Assembly (NCBI RefSeq): GCF_932276165.1
Contig: NC_063992.1
Coordinates: forward strand, 3,854,001 to 3,918,000
DNA length: 64,000 bases
Direction: 5' to 3'
Source: Plutella xylostella
Taxonomy: Eukaryota; Arthropoda; Insecta; Lepidoptera; Plutellidae
The notes below the pieces were generated by a model. It made no database searches. It was not told where the DNA came from and saw nothing but the letters and a program-made list of their open reading frames with translations. Shown one piece after another: positions 46,340 to 57,440 of the stretch. How positions within the stretch are numbered: position 1 is the stretch's first letter; every line of letters begins with the position of its first letter. Both the position numbers and the translations under genes were made by a program.

Positions 46340-46735
46340 ACTTTGAAGCGTCCGTAGTCAAGCGGGCCTAAGTGATCGTAACTGATCGCTGAGGTTAAGC
46401 AACAACTGACACGGTCAGCCATTTGATCGGTGACCAATTTCAAGTGGTGCTTTTCTGGACGCTTCCGTGCTTCGGACGGCACGTTAAGCCGTGGGTCCCG
46501 GTTGCTTCTTCGGCAGCAGTCGTTAAGCCTAGTCAGAGGCCTTCGGGCGGATTGAAAACATCTGACAGTCGGGTTGCCCACTTACCCGTCAACTCTCTCA
46601 GCACAAGCTTGCTTGTGTTGGGGTCCACCAACCCGCACTTGGCCAGCGTGGTGGACTAGGCTTAAACCCTTCCTTCATTGGAAGGAGACCCGTGCCCCAG
46701 CAGTGGGGACGTAATGGGTCGTGATGAACTTTTGA
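46340..46735 (+). mobile_element. SINE with a 5S rRNA-like head
   Basis: The first 100 bases resemble 5S rRNA. GATCGCTGAGGTTAAGCAAC corresponds to the 5S box A region (GATCACCGAAGTTAAGCAGC), ACACGGTCAG to the intermediate element, and TTTGATCGGTGACC to box C (TTGGATGGGTGACC). From family knowledge these make an internal polymerase III promoter. The body that follows is not 5S: TTCGGACGGCACGTTAAGCC, GTCAGAGGCCTTCGGGCGG, TTGGCCAGCGTGGTGGACTA, and a close near CCAGCAGTGGGGACGTAATG. That closing block is like the 3' end of common lepidopteran non-LTR repeats. A possible imperfect target duplication is ACTTTGAA (left) and ACTTTTGAA (right). Confidence 0.6.
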
Positions 46736-47474
46736 AAAGAAGATCTTATGTACCATAAATCTGACTATATAATAAACTTATTTTTTTTAAATAAGAATGC
46801 ATGATAAGTATAAAATGATGATGATTTAAAAATTTGATTTGATTAAGACTATAAATTACAAAAAGTATATAATTATACAGGGTGATTGGTAAGTCGATGT
46901 ATTCCTTTAAATGGGGTGTAGACGAAGGCATTTCCAGTCGATTGAACCCCATAATGCATTATCCGAAATTTCTGAGTTATTTAAGTTTTAAGTTTTTGCC
47001 AAAATTTCTGTTTAAAAGCAAATTATTTTAAAAACTTACAATTTTTTACATACTTTTTTAATTGTTTTGTATTAGTGACGCCTTAGCCAACTAATTATAA
47101 TCATTAAATGCGCAATATTTAACTTAATTTAGACACAGTGCTTCGAAATAGTTGAAACATTAAGAAAAAGGTTGCGAAAGTGGAAAACAAAAAAGCTAAA
47201 TTAAAAAAGATTTTTATCTGACAATTTTTCAGGCACTACAGTTTAAAAACATAATCAATTTATAAGCTTTACAATGACATGTTCCAATCTAAAATCGATT
47301 AAGGTATGACTAAGATATAGCCAAAACAACAAACTATAAGAATAGTCATCAAATGTAGCTTTTTTTTTTGATACAGTAAAAATTTGAGCTTTAGCAATAA
47401 TAGCTCTATCTAACATAATATATGCTGCCATTTATCTTAATTTATCCAATCTAGATGAAAACTGTAAAACAGTA
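46736..47474. other. Non-coding; one-sided MITE end
   Basis: No gene is seen. TATACAGGGTGATTGGTAAG at about 46876 matches the CAGGGTG family ends, but I could not find its partner. Confidence 0.35.
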
Positions 47475-47477
47475 TAA

Positions 47478-47617
47478 CGCTGAGTTGCAGAAAGGCACTT
47501 TAAGCTAATGTCGGCATTAAATCTATGTCTGTCTCTTTCTGTCCGTATACTGTCAAAGCAAGGCAGGTATACATTTAAGGTCATTATTAGCTTAAAGTTC
47601 CTTTCTGCAACTCAGCG
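47478..47617. mobile_element. 140-bp MITE (TAA target site)
   Basis: The ends CGCTGAGTTGCAGAAAGG and CCTTTCTGCAACTCAGCG are perfect inverted copies, and the similarity continues into AAGCTAAT/ATTAGCTT. TAA flanks both ends (47475-47477 and 47618-47620). The pattern is PIF/Harbinger-like and non-coding. It lies directly against the LINE fragment that begins at 47621. Confidence 0.7.
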
Positions 47618-47620
47618 TAA

Positions 47621-47953
47621 GTCCCCTTTTTATTCAAAGAACAATTCAAAGATGATACTGAAGGTTTATTTCAACATTGTAAAGTTTTACTAGTGCATAG
47701 TAATGTACACTATGCCCTGCTTAAAGAGAACTTCTTCAACTTGGATCTCCAACAAACAGTGTCCCATCCCATCTCAACTAGAAAAATAACAAATAAAAAA
47801 CTTATATTACCACCAATTACGAACTTCTATGGGAAACGCACAACAAAATATTTAATACCAAAATTAATTAATCAAATTCCAACTGATGTAAGAAATGGGA
47901 TTAACAACATAAACTTAAAAGAAACTTTAAAAAAACTTTTTTCTCATCAATAA
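47621..47953 (+). pseudogene. LINE reverse-transcriptase C-terminal fragment
   Basis: An open stretch of about 110 codons ending in TAA. The later part reads HPISTRKITNKKLILPPI, then FYGKRTTKYLIPKLINQIPT, DVRNGI and KETLKKLF. The order (NTR-like motif, basic LxLP segment, G.R...Y..P..N.LP..I, short Lys/Leu helix) is the usual C-terminal end of CR1/Jockey-like reverse transcriptases. The sequence after the stop runs to an AAATAAATAAATAAA tail near 48357-48375, consistent with a 3' end. The 5' part is lost and the MITE at 47478 stands at the break. Clade is inferred from the motif order only. Confidence 0.55.
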
Positions 47954-48400
47954 AACATTAAACATACATATCTTATAAGATTAAACATTGTTTTACATGC
48001 TAAAAATGTATCATCCTGTATCTTGGTTAACTTGTTGAGTTACTTTTATCATATCTCTTTGTGAGCCTTTATTGTATAATAAAAGATAGATAGCAACTGT
48101 ACGCATACCAATGCTTTGCTCACCTCGCAATGACCAGAGAAATAAAGATTTTGCATGTACCCACGTAATATTAATAAGTTTTTTATGTCTAGTAACTTTT
48201 GTTCGCAAGATAAAACTGAAATTAATTGTACCTACCTATTGATTGTAGCACTATATTTATGTATGTATTTCAGTCGAGGAACCATAGTGCGCATATAAAC
48301 CATAACAGGTTTCTGACGCACTATTCATTTGTAACCAAAATGTATTTTATGTTTCATTAAATAAATAAATAAAAAAAAATTAAAAAATAAATATACCTCT
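47954..48400 (+). repeat. Probable LINE 3' untranslated region and tail
   Basis: The bases after the LINE frame contain no gene and end in an AAATAAATAAATAAA run followed by A-rich sequence. I infer they are the 3' end of the same element, with an exact end near 48400. Confidence 0.35.
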
Positions 48401-48465
48401 AAGTCCACCCGCTTTCGTCTGCGACCCACTGTGCGCCTCCGAACGCTGCGCGCCGCCAAAGATGA

Positions 48466-48515
48466 ATGGCTTTCAATATGAAATTGAATTCCGTGGTTCA
48501 TTGCTTTTCAATTTG
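48466..48515 (+). repeat. 50-bp core shared with 59034-59083
   Basis: ATGGCTTTCAATATGAAATT through CCGTGGTTCATTG to TTTTCAATTTG matches the reverse complement of 59034-59083 at 48 of 50 positions. The sequence on both sides of the two copies is unrelated. In one frame it reads GFQYEIEFRGSLLFNL here and GFQYEIEFRGSLIFNL there: one difference is silent and the other Leu/Ile. I cannot tell a conserved coding module from a short repeat. Confidence 0.6.
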
Positions 48516-48550
48516 TTCTCGCGTTCGTCACCGCTTACCCTTGCCTTGAC

Positions 48551-48582
48551 GGGGCGGGGGCGGGGGCGGGGGCGGGGCGGGG
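48551..48582 (+). repeat. G-rich run, potential G-quadruplex
   Basis: GGGGCGGGGGCGGGGGCGGG continues to 48582 in 4-5 G blocks separated by single C. It has enough G runs to form a quadruplex and also repeats the Sp1-like GGGCGG word. It stands out in AT-rich DNA. No gene is adjacent, so a promoter role is not supported. Confidence 0.75.
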
Positions 48583-48599
48583 TAATATCTATGTAATTG

Positions 48600-51500
48600 T
48601 ACTTCTACTGGCTGTGACGAAAGCTGCTGTGAATATAGATTATGTCTGCCAACGTTTAAATGATGACCCGTTGTTTAGTTTAACTAGACATAACTAAATC
48701 TGATAGATCTAGATATTCTAGATCTTACAAAAATACAAGGTTAGGAGGCACAGTTTATCGAAAAACTATAAGTACTTATTATTATGTCAGTTTTTTATTT
48801 AAAGAAAAAACAAACTTCATCTCACCTCACTATCAAGCTAAACATCCGTTATTTGTTATTTGGCTTATTTCGAGAACGACTTATCAGAATGTAATGGTAG
48901 TTTTATCAGAATCAGTAGGTATGTTTGGTTACGCACTACAAGTTTTTTTTCCTCCATTTATAGGTATTCTTCTAAAACGTGTACCCTCACAAACAAGAGA
49001 AGCACCCCCCAGGAGGCTGTAGTTCAGATATTAATAAATTCTTTTATTTATCGCGCACGTACGTACGAGTTCGTTTGGCGTTTCTACCCTTTGTGCAATA
49101 AAAACGCGAGTTTATACACAATACCCGGCTAAAAAGCTTTTGAATAAAAATCGTATTGAAATGTCACGTCGGGGAGGCTGATAAAAATTCAGCGCAGCGA
49201 AGTTTTTCCTATCAATCTCATTAATAAACATCATCCCGCTATTTTCATTAACAGTCAATTTACACTCAGCGTTCCCCATTCAACCCTAAAAAGCGAACAT
49301 AATTAGGGAGCACCAAAAATTAATCTTCTTTTGTGAAAACGTTAAGTGCTGATTTCGCTGGAGCACATTGGAGATTCCACTTGAGGGTTAGAAACGAAAT
49401 GAGTGTTGCTTTTCAGTGATGAAACGAATGGCACTCGTAAACAAAGGAAGCAATTTTGGCGGTTTCCAAAATTGATGTTATTGTAGCAACAACATTAATT
49501 ATTAGTGTTTTGTTTCTCGACATTGTTTCCGGGTTGTCAAGAAAGGGCTAAAGATACAGCCCTCGATACTCGTAGACTATTTATAATACACGTTTGTTGC
49601 TAAAATTGGTACTTAATTCTTTTATTTTGTTTTTGTTTTCGTATTTACACCCTGTAAATTGTGTTATTTATACTAATTGCTATTTATACTCCGTACTGCA
49701 TAACGACAACTTATACTTGGACAAGTATCGCACATATTTTTATGGCGCTACGACCAGGAAAACTAATTTGAAACAGAAATTGCTTGCTGAATCAACTCCT
49801 TTATAACATTAACGCGGTTTTAATGTATGTAACCAGCCCACATGCATATATCTCACAAATATTGTTTGCAAGGAAGTTTGCAACGTTGCACTCATGTTTA
49901 CGCGCAGTGTACCGTGCCTCAAAACAGTAGCCCGCACGGCCATTGTATACCGCCTGTAACGATACTGCTTAACAAAGCAAATGTTGTTAATGCTAAATCT
50001 GAATTATTGTTTGCCACACAGCTTGCTCCAAACAATGCACTTCGGCACACTGGCCATTAAGAATTTAAAGCAGCGTCGCCCGTTTGAAATTAGAACTAAG
50101 CTGTCAGTTTTGAAAGGTAATTCGATCGTACGCGGGCTACACGCAGCCGTTCCTTATTTGAAAATCTGCTATAATACTGGCCGTTTATGCTGCAATATCA
50201 AATGCTTCATATTTAAGAGCTATTTCATAGTACACTGAGGAGTCTAGTAGACATTTGAATGCGGTCATGCAGAGAGCCTGATTAGAATTCCGACAGTCCT
50301 TGTTTAACAGAGTAGACGCTAGTCGAAATATTATAATAATATTATGAAGAAGGTACCGTGATTAAACCCCACTTTGTTATAATCGTTTTATAGTACGCTT
50401 TAAAATCGAAGCATCTGTTGAAACGAAAACGGTGGATCATAAAAAGTGGAACGTTTACAGTTAAAATTAAATCTTTATGTAGTTTCAGCTTGAAGCGCTT
50501 AAAAGCGGTTTATGTCGGCAGCCCCGATATGCACACGTTCTAGTTATTAAATATTCTGTGTAACACTGTAGGTATAAATTCACTGTATACACTCTCAGCT
50601 TTCCTATAGTTATTTAATGTATTAAAGTAGTAAACCACCAAACTACACTTTGAAAATAACAAGTTTTCGAAAAATAACACTTCCTTGGACACTTATGATA
50701 CTTTGTATAATACCTATAGGTATGTAGTGTTTGAAAACTATGAAATATATATACCTTGAGTTATCCAGGCTGGCACGACGACGTAGCAGTAGCACGCTCC
50801 CAAAACAAATCCAAAGAAATCTTGATGATCAATCACATACACATTATTATGGGACTTCAAATTAATATAGGTTATAATGATGATTTAACATGTATTTGAT
50901 AGTTTAGTTTGTTTAAGTTTATCAAGACTCGCAAACAACTGATGACACACAAGATGGCGGCGGAAGCCGGAGAAAAATTCCTTTTTCAAAATAATTATTT
51001 TGTATCAAACCAATAATGGCGTCGGATGCCGGACAAAGGTTCCTTTTTAAAAATAATTATTATAATGCATTTAACCATTTATAATGCATATAATAAAAAA
51101 TAATAATTTTTGATAACAATGTTTATTGTTTCACGTGTTTTACAATGCAAAACATAAAACATATTTATTTACTTTTGTTTTTCGAAACTTTATTGTACCT
51201 ACGTATCCGCATTGAATTACGGACAATCCATAGACAATGAAAAATACGTAATCGTCAGAATAATATCAAAATTAGTTAATTTTTCAGAAGGTGAGTTATG
51301 TATTCCTGTGATATTGTAAGTAAAGTTTAATAAATTGAGCAAACATATGACTTGAATCAAATAATAATATACCAAGTATGAAAACGGTGAAAGTAAAGTG
51401 TACAAACTTACATACATACCTACAACATGAACTACTTCCATAATAACAAACATCGCATGCCGCAAAACGAAACAGAAACAGCTCTATATTTGTAGTATCT

Positions 51501-53097
51501 AGTGACAATTCCACCCACAAGAGCCTTCTTTTCATTAAACACACCTTAATTCCGAAAACGTAACACTCTGTTGTTATTGCCTAGAAAGACACAAGTTTGT
51601 AGCTACCTAAGAACACTGAAAAAGGGTGGAATATATTTTTTTAAAGGGACGAAGGATGTGACACCCTGTATGTGAAGTCTAAAAATATAGTATTTGATTT
51701 TCTGACAATCATCAGATAAAACTTAGTAGGTTATTTTTTTTTGTATTTGGTCTACAAAACTGAACATAATCTACGATAAATGTATCTTTAGACAATTAAA
51801 AGAACTTAAGATTATACTCTACTAGTTGCAGACACAGCTTGCGTTTCTTAAATACTTAATTATAGGTGGCACATGCTAGCCAAATTACATTAATATGACG
51901 GTTAAACTTAATTTATTAATTTTAATTTATGTAACCTATTATAGGTTTCATCTTTCCATACATACTTTTAGCGAGTCAGTGACAAACACTAGCTATAGCT
52001 AAAGGTTTGTAATCGTAGTGAAGGATTTTCTAGTAAAATTTGCGTACGTTTCTGACTGCCCAGCTGCATATGGTAACGTAGATATAACCGTCACTATATC
52101 GCGATTCGCCATAAATACGGCGCTGTGATTGGTGGAACGCGCATAAATTAGTTTATCGATACCTACGCGACGTCATGTGGGCAGGCCCCTTTTATCTTAA
52201 TTCATAAAGTGACATGACGGCATAGGTACGAAACGAACATACTTCTCCCTAAGTTTTATCTTTTAGTGCGGGCTGTTATATGAAGTTGTTTGGAGCAGCT
52301 GTTACAGTGGACAGTCGTTACGGTAATACGATTCAACGATTATTGCGCGACCCAAGCCGCTGCGTTATATTATAATGAAATGGGAAACGTTTCGGTGCTG
52401 TATCTATTGGTGTCATGATAGCCTAGTACTTTCATAGTGATATCGTTTTGTTGGCCTTGATTTTGTTTAATTAAAATTATTTTTGGAATTAATAGAACTG
52501 CTAATAGTATTAGCTGCTACCTATAAGCATTAATAATTGCTAATAACTAGCATTTCATTATTTCAGCAGTTACTATAAATTAGTTACTATACATAATAAA
52601 AATCTAAGAAGAGATGGAAATATATTATTCATTTCTTAATATTATGTTCTCAAGAACACTGCACCAAATAAATAGTCATATTGTATAATTGAACAAAATT
52701 ATCTAGCTCCCTAACACCGCGTAAGGATAAAGAACTAAAAAGCAAGTGGCCAGCAACATTTACGAAACTAAAACTCTTTTCAGTGTTCTATTTTCAAATT
52801 TGATAATCTCAACGCTCCTGAATGGCTGCAGATAGCGTCCACAAGTGAAAATTACTAGCGAGAAAATTGCAGTACTTGCAGTAAGCTCGGAGAAATTCGC
52901 AGGAGGAATGCAACGATTGCGGCGAACACTGGGTTTGGGAGACTACCCACACCCAACCAGTTTTTTTTAATCTATCGAATATAAAGATTGAATGCTTTCA
53001 GTTGTATGTTGTATGGCGATGTTGAAAACCGTGATGATTTTATTTTGTAAGCTTGATTTTATCTGTTTTACAGCAAACACCTTTAAACGTTGATTAA
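48600..53097. other. Long non-coding stretch, no gene seen
   Basis: Mostly AT-rich with short frames (for example 49842-50060, 49981-50238, 51217-51544) that overlap one another and lack domains. Near 50952-51056 the words AAGATGGCGGCGGAAGCCGG and AATGGCGTCGGATGCCGGAC, each followed by TTCCTTTTTAAAATAATTAT-like sequence, form a local diverged tandem duplication of about 60 bases. Confidence 0.4.
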
Positions 53098-53182
53098 CAA
53101 ATGTTTAAAACAAAATTGGAAAGTTTTATTAGGGGTTTGACGGTGCTAAACTTCTGTTAAATACTATCCGAGTTTTTGTGGT
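53098..53182 (+). repeat. Dispersed repeat, copy 2
   Basis: AAATGTTTAAAACAAAATTG through CTTCTGTTAAATACTATC to TTTTTGTGGTTG matches 21009-21093 with scattered changes, in the same orientation. Its class is unknown. Confidence 0.5.
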
Positions 53183-53315
53183 TGAATTTAAGAATTCGTC
53201 TTTGTCTGTGCCTTTACGAGAATCTACGTCTTATTAAATTCCGTCAAGCCTTAAGCTAAGGCATTGCCTAGTGTGGGGGTCAGTACATCACCATCTCTTG
53301 TATATTTTAAAGGAA

Positions 53316-53367
53316 ATAAACATTTTTACTTTACTTTACTTTTTTACTTTACTATTCTATTCTATTC
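53316..53367 (+). repeat. TTTAC/TTCTA low-complexity run
   Basis: Repeated TTTAC and then TATTC units follow an AAGGAAATAAACATT stretch. This could be a simple repeat or the tail of a retroposon whose body lies in 53225-53315; no frame or promoter box supports a specific family. Confidence 0.4.
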
Positions 53368-53637
53368 AGAGAGGGGGGCGAAGCACCTGTACGTGGCTCT
53401 CTCGAGTGGAACCTTTGTACATATCCCCTTAAATTCAGCTCAGCCAGCCTAGCCACTTCTTACTATATTGGAGTTCCGTAGTACAATACAACCGAGCCTG
53501 TCCGGCGCTGTTGTCGGGCGACAGTTGCAATAAACATACAAGAATGGGTGCTTAGAATACATGCATTGTATCTCCTGTGTCCCTACACACTTGTGTGCAT
53601 GCATATATAATTAAGTAAATAATTGTCATCCATAAGA

Positions 53638-55370
53638 CCATAACCAGACGGCAATCATCCGCTGGATATAGGTCTCGCACCCAAAAGAGTTCCACTCACT
53701 TTGACATCGACCATCTTCATATTTGTGGGTTGCAAAAGTAGTAAAGCAAGCTGAAAGGATTTAGGTACGTTTTAAAAAATCTACTCCCCATAGTGAGAAG
53801 TCACGTGGCAGCAAAAAGATAATTCTCGAATTTTCTATTAAATAGCCGTATAACAAAAGTGGTTTAATAAATAAACCCCTGAATGAATACTTACCCTTTC
53901 GGCAAGACTCTGTAAAATCATTATCAGCGATCTGGAGGGCACCATGCGCAGTTTTAGTAGGAAACGATTTAAAATTAGTAAACAACATTTCAGAAGTAGG
54001 TGAACATACCTCGTTGAAATTCTTTTCATGCGCAACAACATCATTATTTCAGTGTCGCAGCGTCACGACAAAGACTTCGCCTGTAGTTTCAAACGTGTAG
54101 CCCTTGCCTTCTCCAGCATCAGACATATGCATTAAACATTTAAGTCGCCCTACTCATGAAACTTTACCGTCTCTTTTTGATGATACAAAAATACCGTGCA
54201 GTGACTCTCGACTCTCTAGGGACTCAAACTGTTCTAACATTAAAATATCGATACGAGTGTTCCTGTGTAGGTACTTCTTTATTTATTCCGTATGTTCCAA
54301 GACATTTGCCTATTTCATTTTTAATATTTTGTGACTAACGGGTTATGAAATTCATCACAAATACTCTGCAAAAAATCCGCACAATGCTAAAAAGCGGTAA
54401 TTGAAGTGGTTTCTAGAGTATGCACCTGTACGGCCCCTTCAGGTGTCCAAGTTTAGATGAATGCTCAACCTACCCCTAAGACGAAACTTAAGAAAGTTTC
54501 TATTCTAAGAAACCCCATTTAGTGTGTAGAAGAAGTGCAGTCTTAGGAACGGGCAAATTTTAGACAATTCCATGTTCAACTGTAAGAACATCCGGGGTCT
54601 TAAGTTTCCAAGTTTGTTTCCAACTGGAATACGACTTAAATAACTTAAATTAAGCGAATAATGTGGACGTGTTTGGCTTGCGAGTCTAACAAACCGATGT
54701 GGGTATTATTGGAAAAAGAAATTAGATAAGAAATACCACACACTGCGGATCTCGTGTATTGATCGTTCGCCGTAAGTAACGTGAGATAAATTGTATGACA
54801 TTTTGATATTATATATTATTTGCTACGATGCAAAGCCTAGTAGGTACCTATTAAATAAAATTCAGAATGATTTAACTTTATATTAAACACAGTCTGTCGT
54901 GAAAATTTACTTAAATGTTATTTTATATTTATATATATCGTATGTTTACATAATATATGCAGTCTTGCCAACTGCTACCGAAAGTTTGTAGCAAGTTTTG
55001 TATAGAACTACTTTCTAGTAACCATAATTTTTTCGTCTTACAAAGTAGCCAGTAATTTCATAGGTATGACGTACGTATTTATCACTATTTTTTTAACTCT
55101 CTGCGGCTAACTCCTTCGGGGAAATGTATAAAGGAAAGGAGGCCCTTCATTAATTAAGGACTCTTGAAACTTTATGACTATCACTAACTTTGTAGAGCAA
55201 AGTAGCCATATTCAAAATTCAGTTTAAATTTATAATGAGTAGCACAGAAAGCCGGGACCGTAAGTTGTTTAACTGTCACTTTTGTATTGTTAGTAAACGT
55301 TATTTAACATTTATTTTATTTTTAAGTAGATGTAGATAATTCATTACTTACTAAAATAATAGTGTACATA
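53638..55370. other. Non-coding; possible repeat relic at 53645-53710
   Basis: At 53645-53710 the words GCAATCATCCGCTGGATATA and GGTCTCGCACCCAAAAGAG resemble a common insect repeat block (CTGGACATAGGTCTC). It is too decayed to classify. The rest is AT-rich with no gene. Confidence 0.3.
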
Positions 55371-55637
55371 GACGGTCGAATGGCGTAGTGGTTAGTGGCC
55401 CTGACTGCTATGCCGAAGGTCCCGGGTTCGATTCCCGGCTGGGGCAGATATTTGTTTAAAGACAGATATTTGTACTCGGGTCTTGGGTGTTGATATTTAT
55501 ATTTAGTATTTATCTATCTATGTATTTGTGTAGATATATCAGCTTTCCGACACCCATAACACAGGTTCTGCCTAGCTTGGGGTCGGATGGCCGTGTGTGA
55601 GATGTCCCCACATATTTATTTATTTATTTATATTTAT
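55371..55637 (+). mobile_element. tRNA-derived SINE, copy 2
   Basis: It matches the element at 32407-32672 along its whole length with few differences. The same A box (TGGCGTAGTGGTTAGTGGCC), B box (GGTTCGATTCC), body and ATTT tail are present. Both copies read on the plus strand and both start at AGACG. Two copies of similar length and high identity indicate a family with recent activity. Confidence 0.8.
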
Positions 55638-55913
55638 AGATTGCATGGTCTCGCATTATTGTGCATGTTCTGTTATATTTCAGGAAGATATCAATAACAA
55701 TAATGCGTTTAGGTAGGTACCTACTTTCACAATAAAGCAATAATTAGGTACTTATAAGTAGTATAATAACTGCTACATCGTTTTGTTCTGTAGGTAGCTA
55801 CATATAAAAAGGTTATTTATTATCTACGAAAACTCATTTCATTCCGTCGGCCATCTTGTTAAAGCAACTAATTGAGTATAACTACCCGCAAACCAGGGGG
55901 TTCACACTACCTT
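55638..55913. other. Non-coding, no gene seen
   Basis: Short AT-rich spacer with nothing recognisable. Confidence 0.35.
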
Positions 55914-55982
55914 ACGAAAAACTAAATTTTGGAGCGCTGTTGCGCTAACCACGACGTTACCTCGTTGCATTAAACTTATTGA
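55914..55982 (+). repeat. Dispersed repeat, matches 41403-41471
   Basis: ACGAAAAACTAAATTTTGGA followed by GCGCTGTTGCGCTAACC and TTGCATTAAACTTATTG. Same order as the copy at 41403 with scattered differences. A CAGGGGGTTCACACTACC stretch lies just upstream here; the other copy has ACAGGGGGGTAACTTC in the same place, so the repeat probably begins there. Confidence 0.5.
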
Positions 55983-56656
55983 TTGCGTTATTCATTTTTC
56001 GTTAAGCTAAAGTGACCCTCCAGAGCCGGGGACCGTGGGGCCTGTGCGATCATAAATACCGCATCCACTGGGAACTCAACTAACTCATTCGATATTTTCC
56101 CCTGGCTGTCCGCTACGAGGATCTAGTGAATGAGATACGTAGATTATAAACATATAACTGTATCTACAGGAAAAGTGATTTCTTATAGACATGATGACTC
56201 ATTTTGAAAAAAACACTTTATTATTGTACCATCTTACTACAGTTCCATACAAACAACTTCGACAAGGAAACCACAAGACTCAAGCTGAATGCTACATCAC
56301 ATGTTTTTTTCGGCCATACCACAAACACTGAAGGCAAAGATCTTCAACCAGTGTGTCCTATCGGTTATTACGTATTTAATGCTGAAATGTACCCTACGCT
56401 ACGGTTGGATTGGTCCACTGATTTGAAGTCGAGCCGTTTGTCTGAAAGACCCCACCACGAATCAAATATTGTTTACAAAATTAATGTAATAAATTAAATA
56501 ACTGATTATCCTGTTTTATAGAATAGCCCATCAAACCCTGCCATAGCTCTCTGTCGTGACTACCTACGCAATATTGTTGCCAATACTGAAATAAGTGATG
56601 TGATGTCCACAAAGATAATTGTGTACGATGTCAGCAAACTGTATCGACCAAATGAC

Positions 56657-57170
56657 CTTTTTAACCGACTTCAAAAAAAGGAGGAGGTTCTCAATTCGTC
56701 GGGATCTTTTTTTTTTTTTTTTATATTTTTTTTTATGTATGTTCACCGATTACTCCGCCGTTTATCAACCGATTTTGAAAATTCTTTTTTTGTTGTATTG
56801 GGTTGAGCTTCCAGGTGGTCCCATTTTTTTTTCAGAATTTTATCTCACCCCCAAGGGTGGGTAAAGGGGTAAAAACAGGGTATGAATTTCAATTTTGGGC
56901 ACATATTAACCGATTCTAATGAAATTAAGAACGTAAATATAGTTCTAATAACAAAAAAATATGATGGTGACCTTGAGCTGATCTGATGATGGAAACGGAA
57001 GGCAGTCAGGGGAACTCCTCAACGGTATATAGCAACTACTTCGTGTTTAGGCTTGAATGATTCGTATTGATTAGTAGGACATTTTGGTATCATTTGCACC
57101 TTACTTTTGATTGAAAATTATTACAAATAAACTAAAAACTATTAAATAAAATAATAATTAAAAAAATTAA
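56657..57170 (+). repeat. AACCGACTTC family repeat
   Basis: It begins AACCGACTTCAAAAAAAGGA, then GGAGGTTCTCAATTCGTCGG and a long T run (56708-56725). Later come CCCCCAAGGGTGGGTAAAGG and GATGATGGAAACGGAAGG. The opening block recurs at 62534-62590. The motif ACCGACTTCAAAAAA also appears in direct orientation at 57174 and inverted at 57419, so this block and the inverted repeat after it may be one element of about 780 bp. I recognise the block as a widespread moth repeat but not its class. Confidence 0.55.
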
Positions 57171-57440
57171 AAAACCGACTTCAAAAAACCACTAAAATGT
57201 AAGAAATAATTTAAGGTTTACACAAATTCTACTCGTATGAGACAGTACAAATATACCTAAGCAGGAACTGTTCTTTTTTGAAGTTGGTGCCATATTTCTT
57301 CAGATTACTTTGCCACCGCACCAACATCAAAAAAGAACAGTTCCTGCTTAGGTATATTTGTACTGTCTCATACGAGTAGAATTTTTGTAAACCTTAAATT
57401 ATTTCTTACATTTTAGTGGTTTTTTGAAGTCGGTTTTTTA
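57171..57440. repeat. Near-perfect inverted repeat, 120-bp arms, 27-bp loop
   Basis: The arms at about 57171-57290 and 57318-57440 are reverse complements with two mismatches by eye. They run from AAAACCGACTTCAAAAAACC inward to GAAGTTGGTGC. The loop is only 27 bases, so the DNA or any RNA from it would fold tightly. No coding capacity. The outer ends belong to the AACCGACTTC family that precedes it. Confidence 0.8.

Noticed and set aside
46294..46659. Protein genes overlapping the 5S-headed repeat (95 and 78 codons)
   Set aside because: Both frames lie across the repeat on opposite strands and have no domain; explained by the SINE.
46876..46990. MITE with CAGGGTGATT end
   Set aside because: One end only; no matching right end nearby.
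56564..56864. Three overlapping frames around the long T run
   Set aside because: They encode poly-Phe or poly-Lys tracts from a simple repeat inside a dispersed element.
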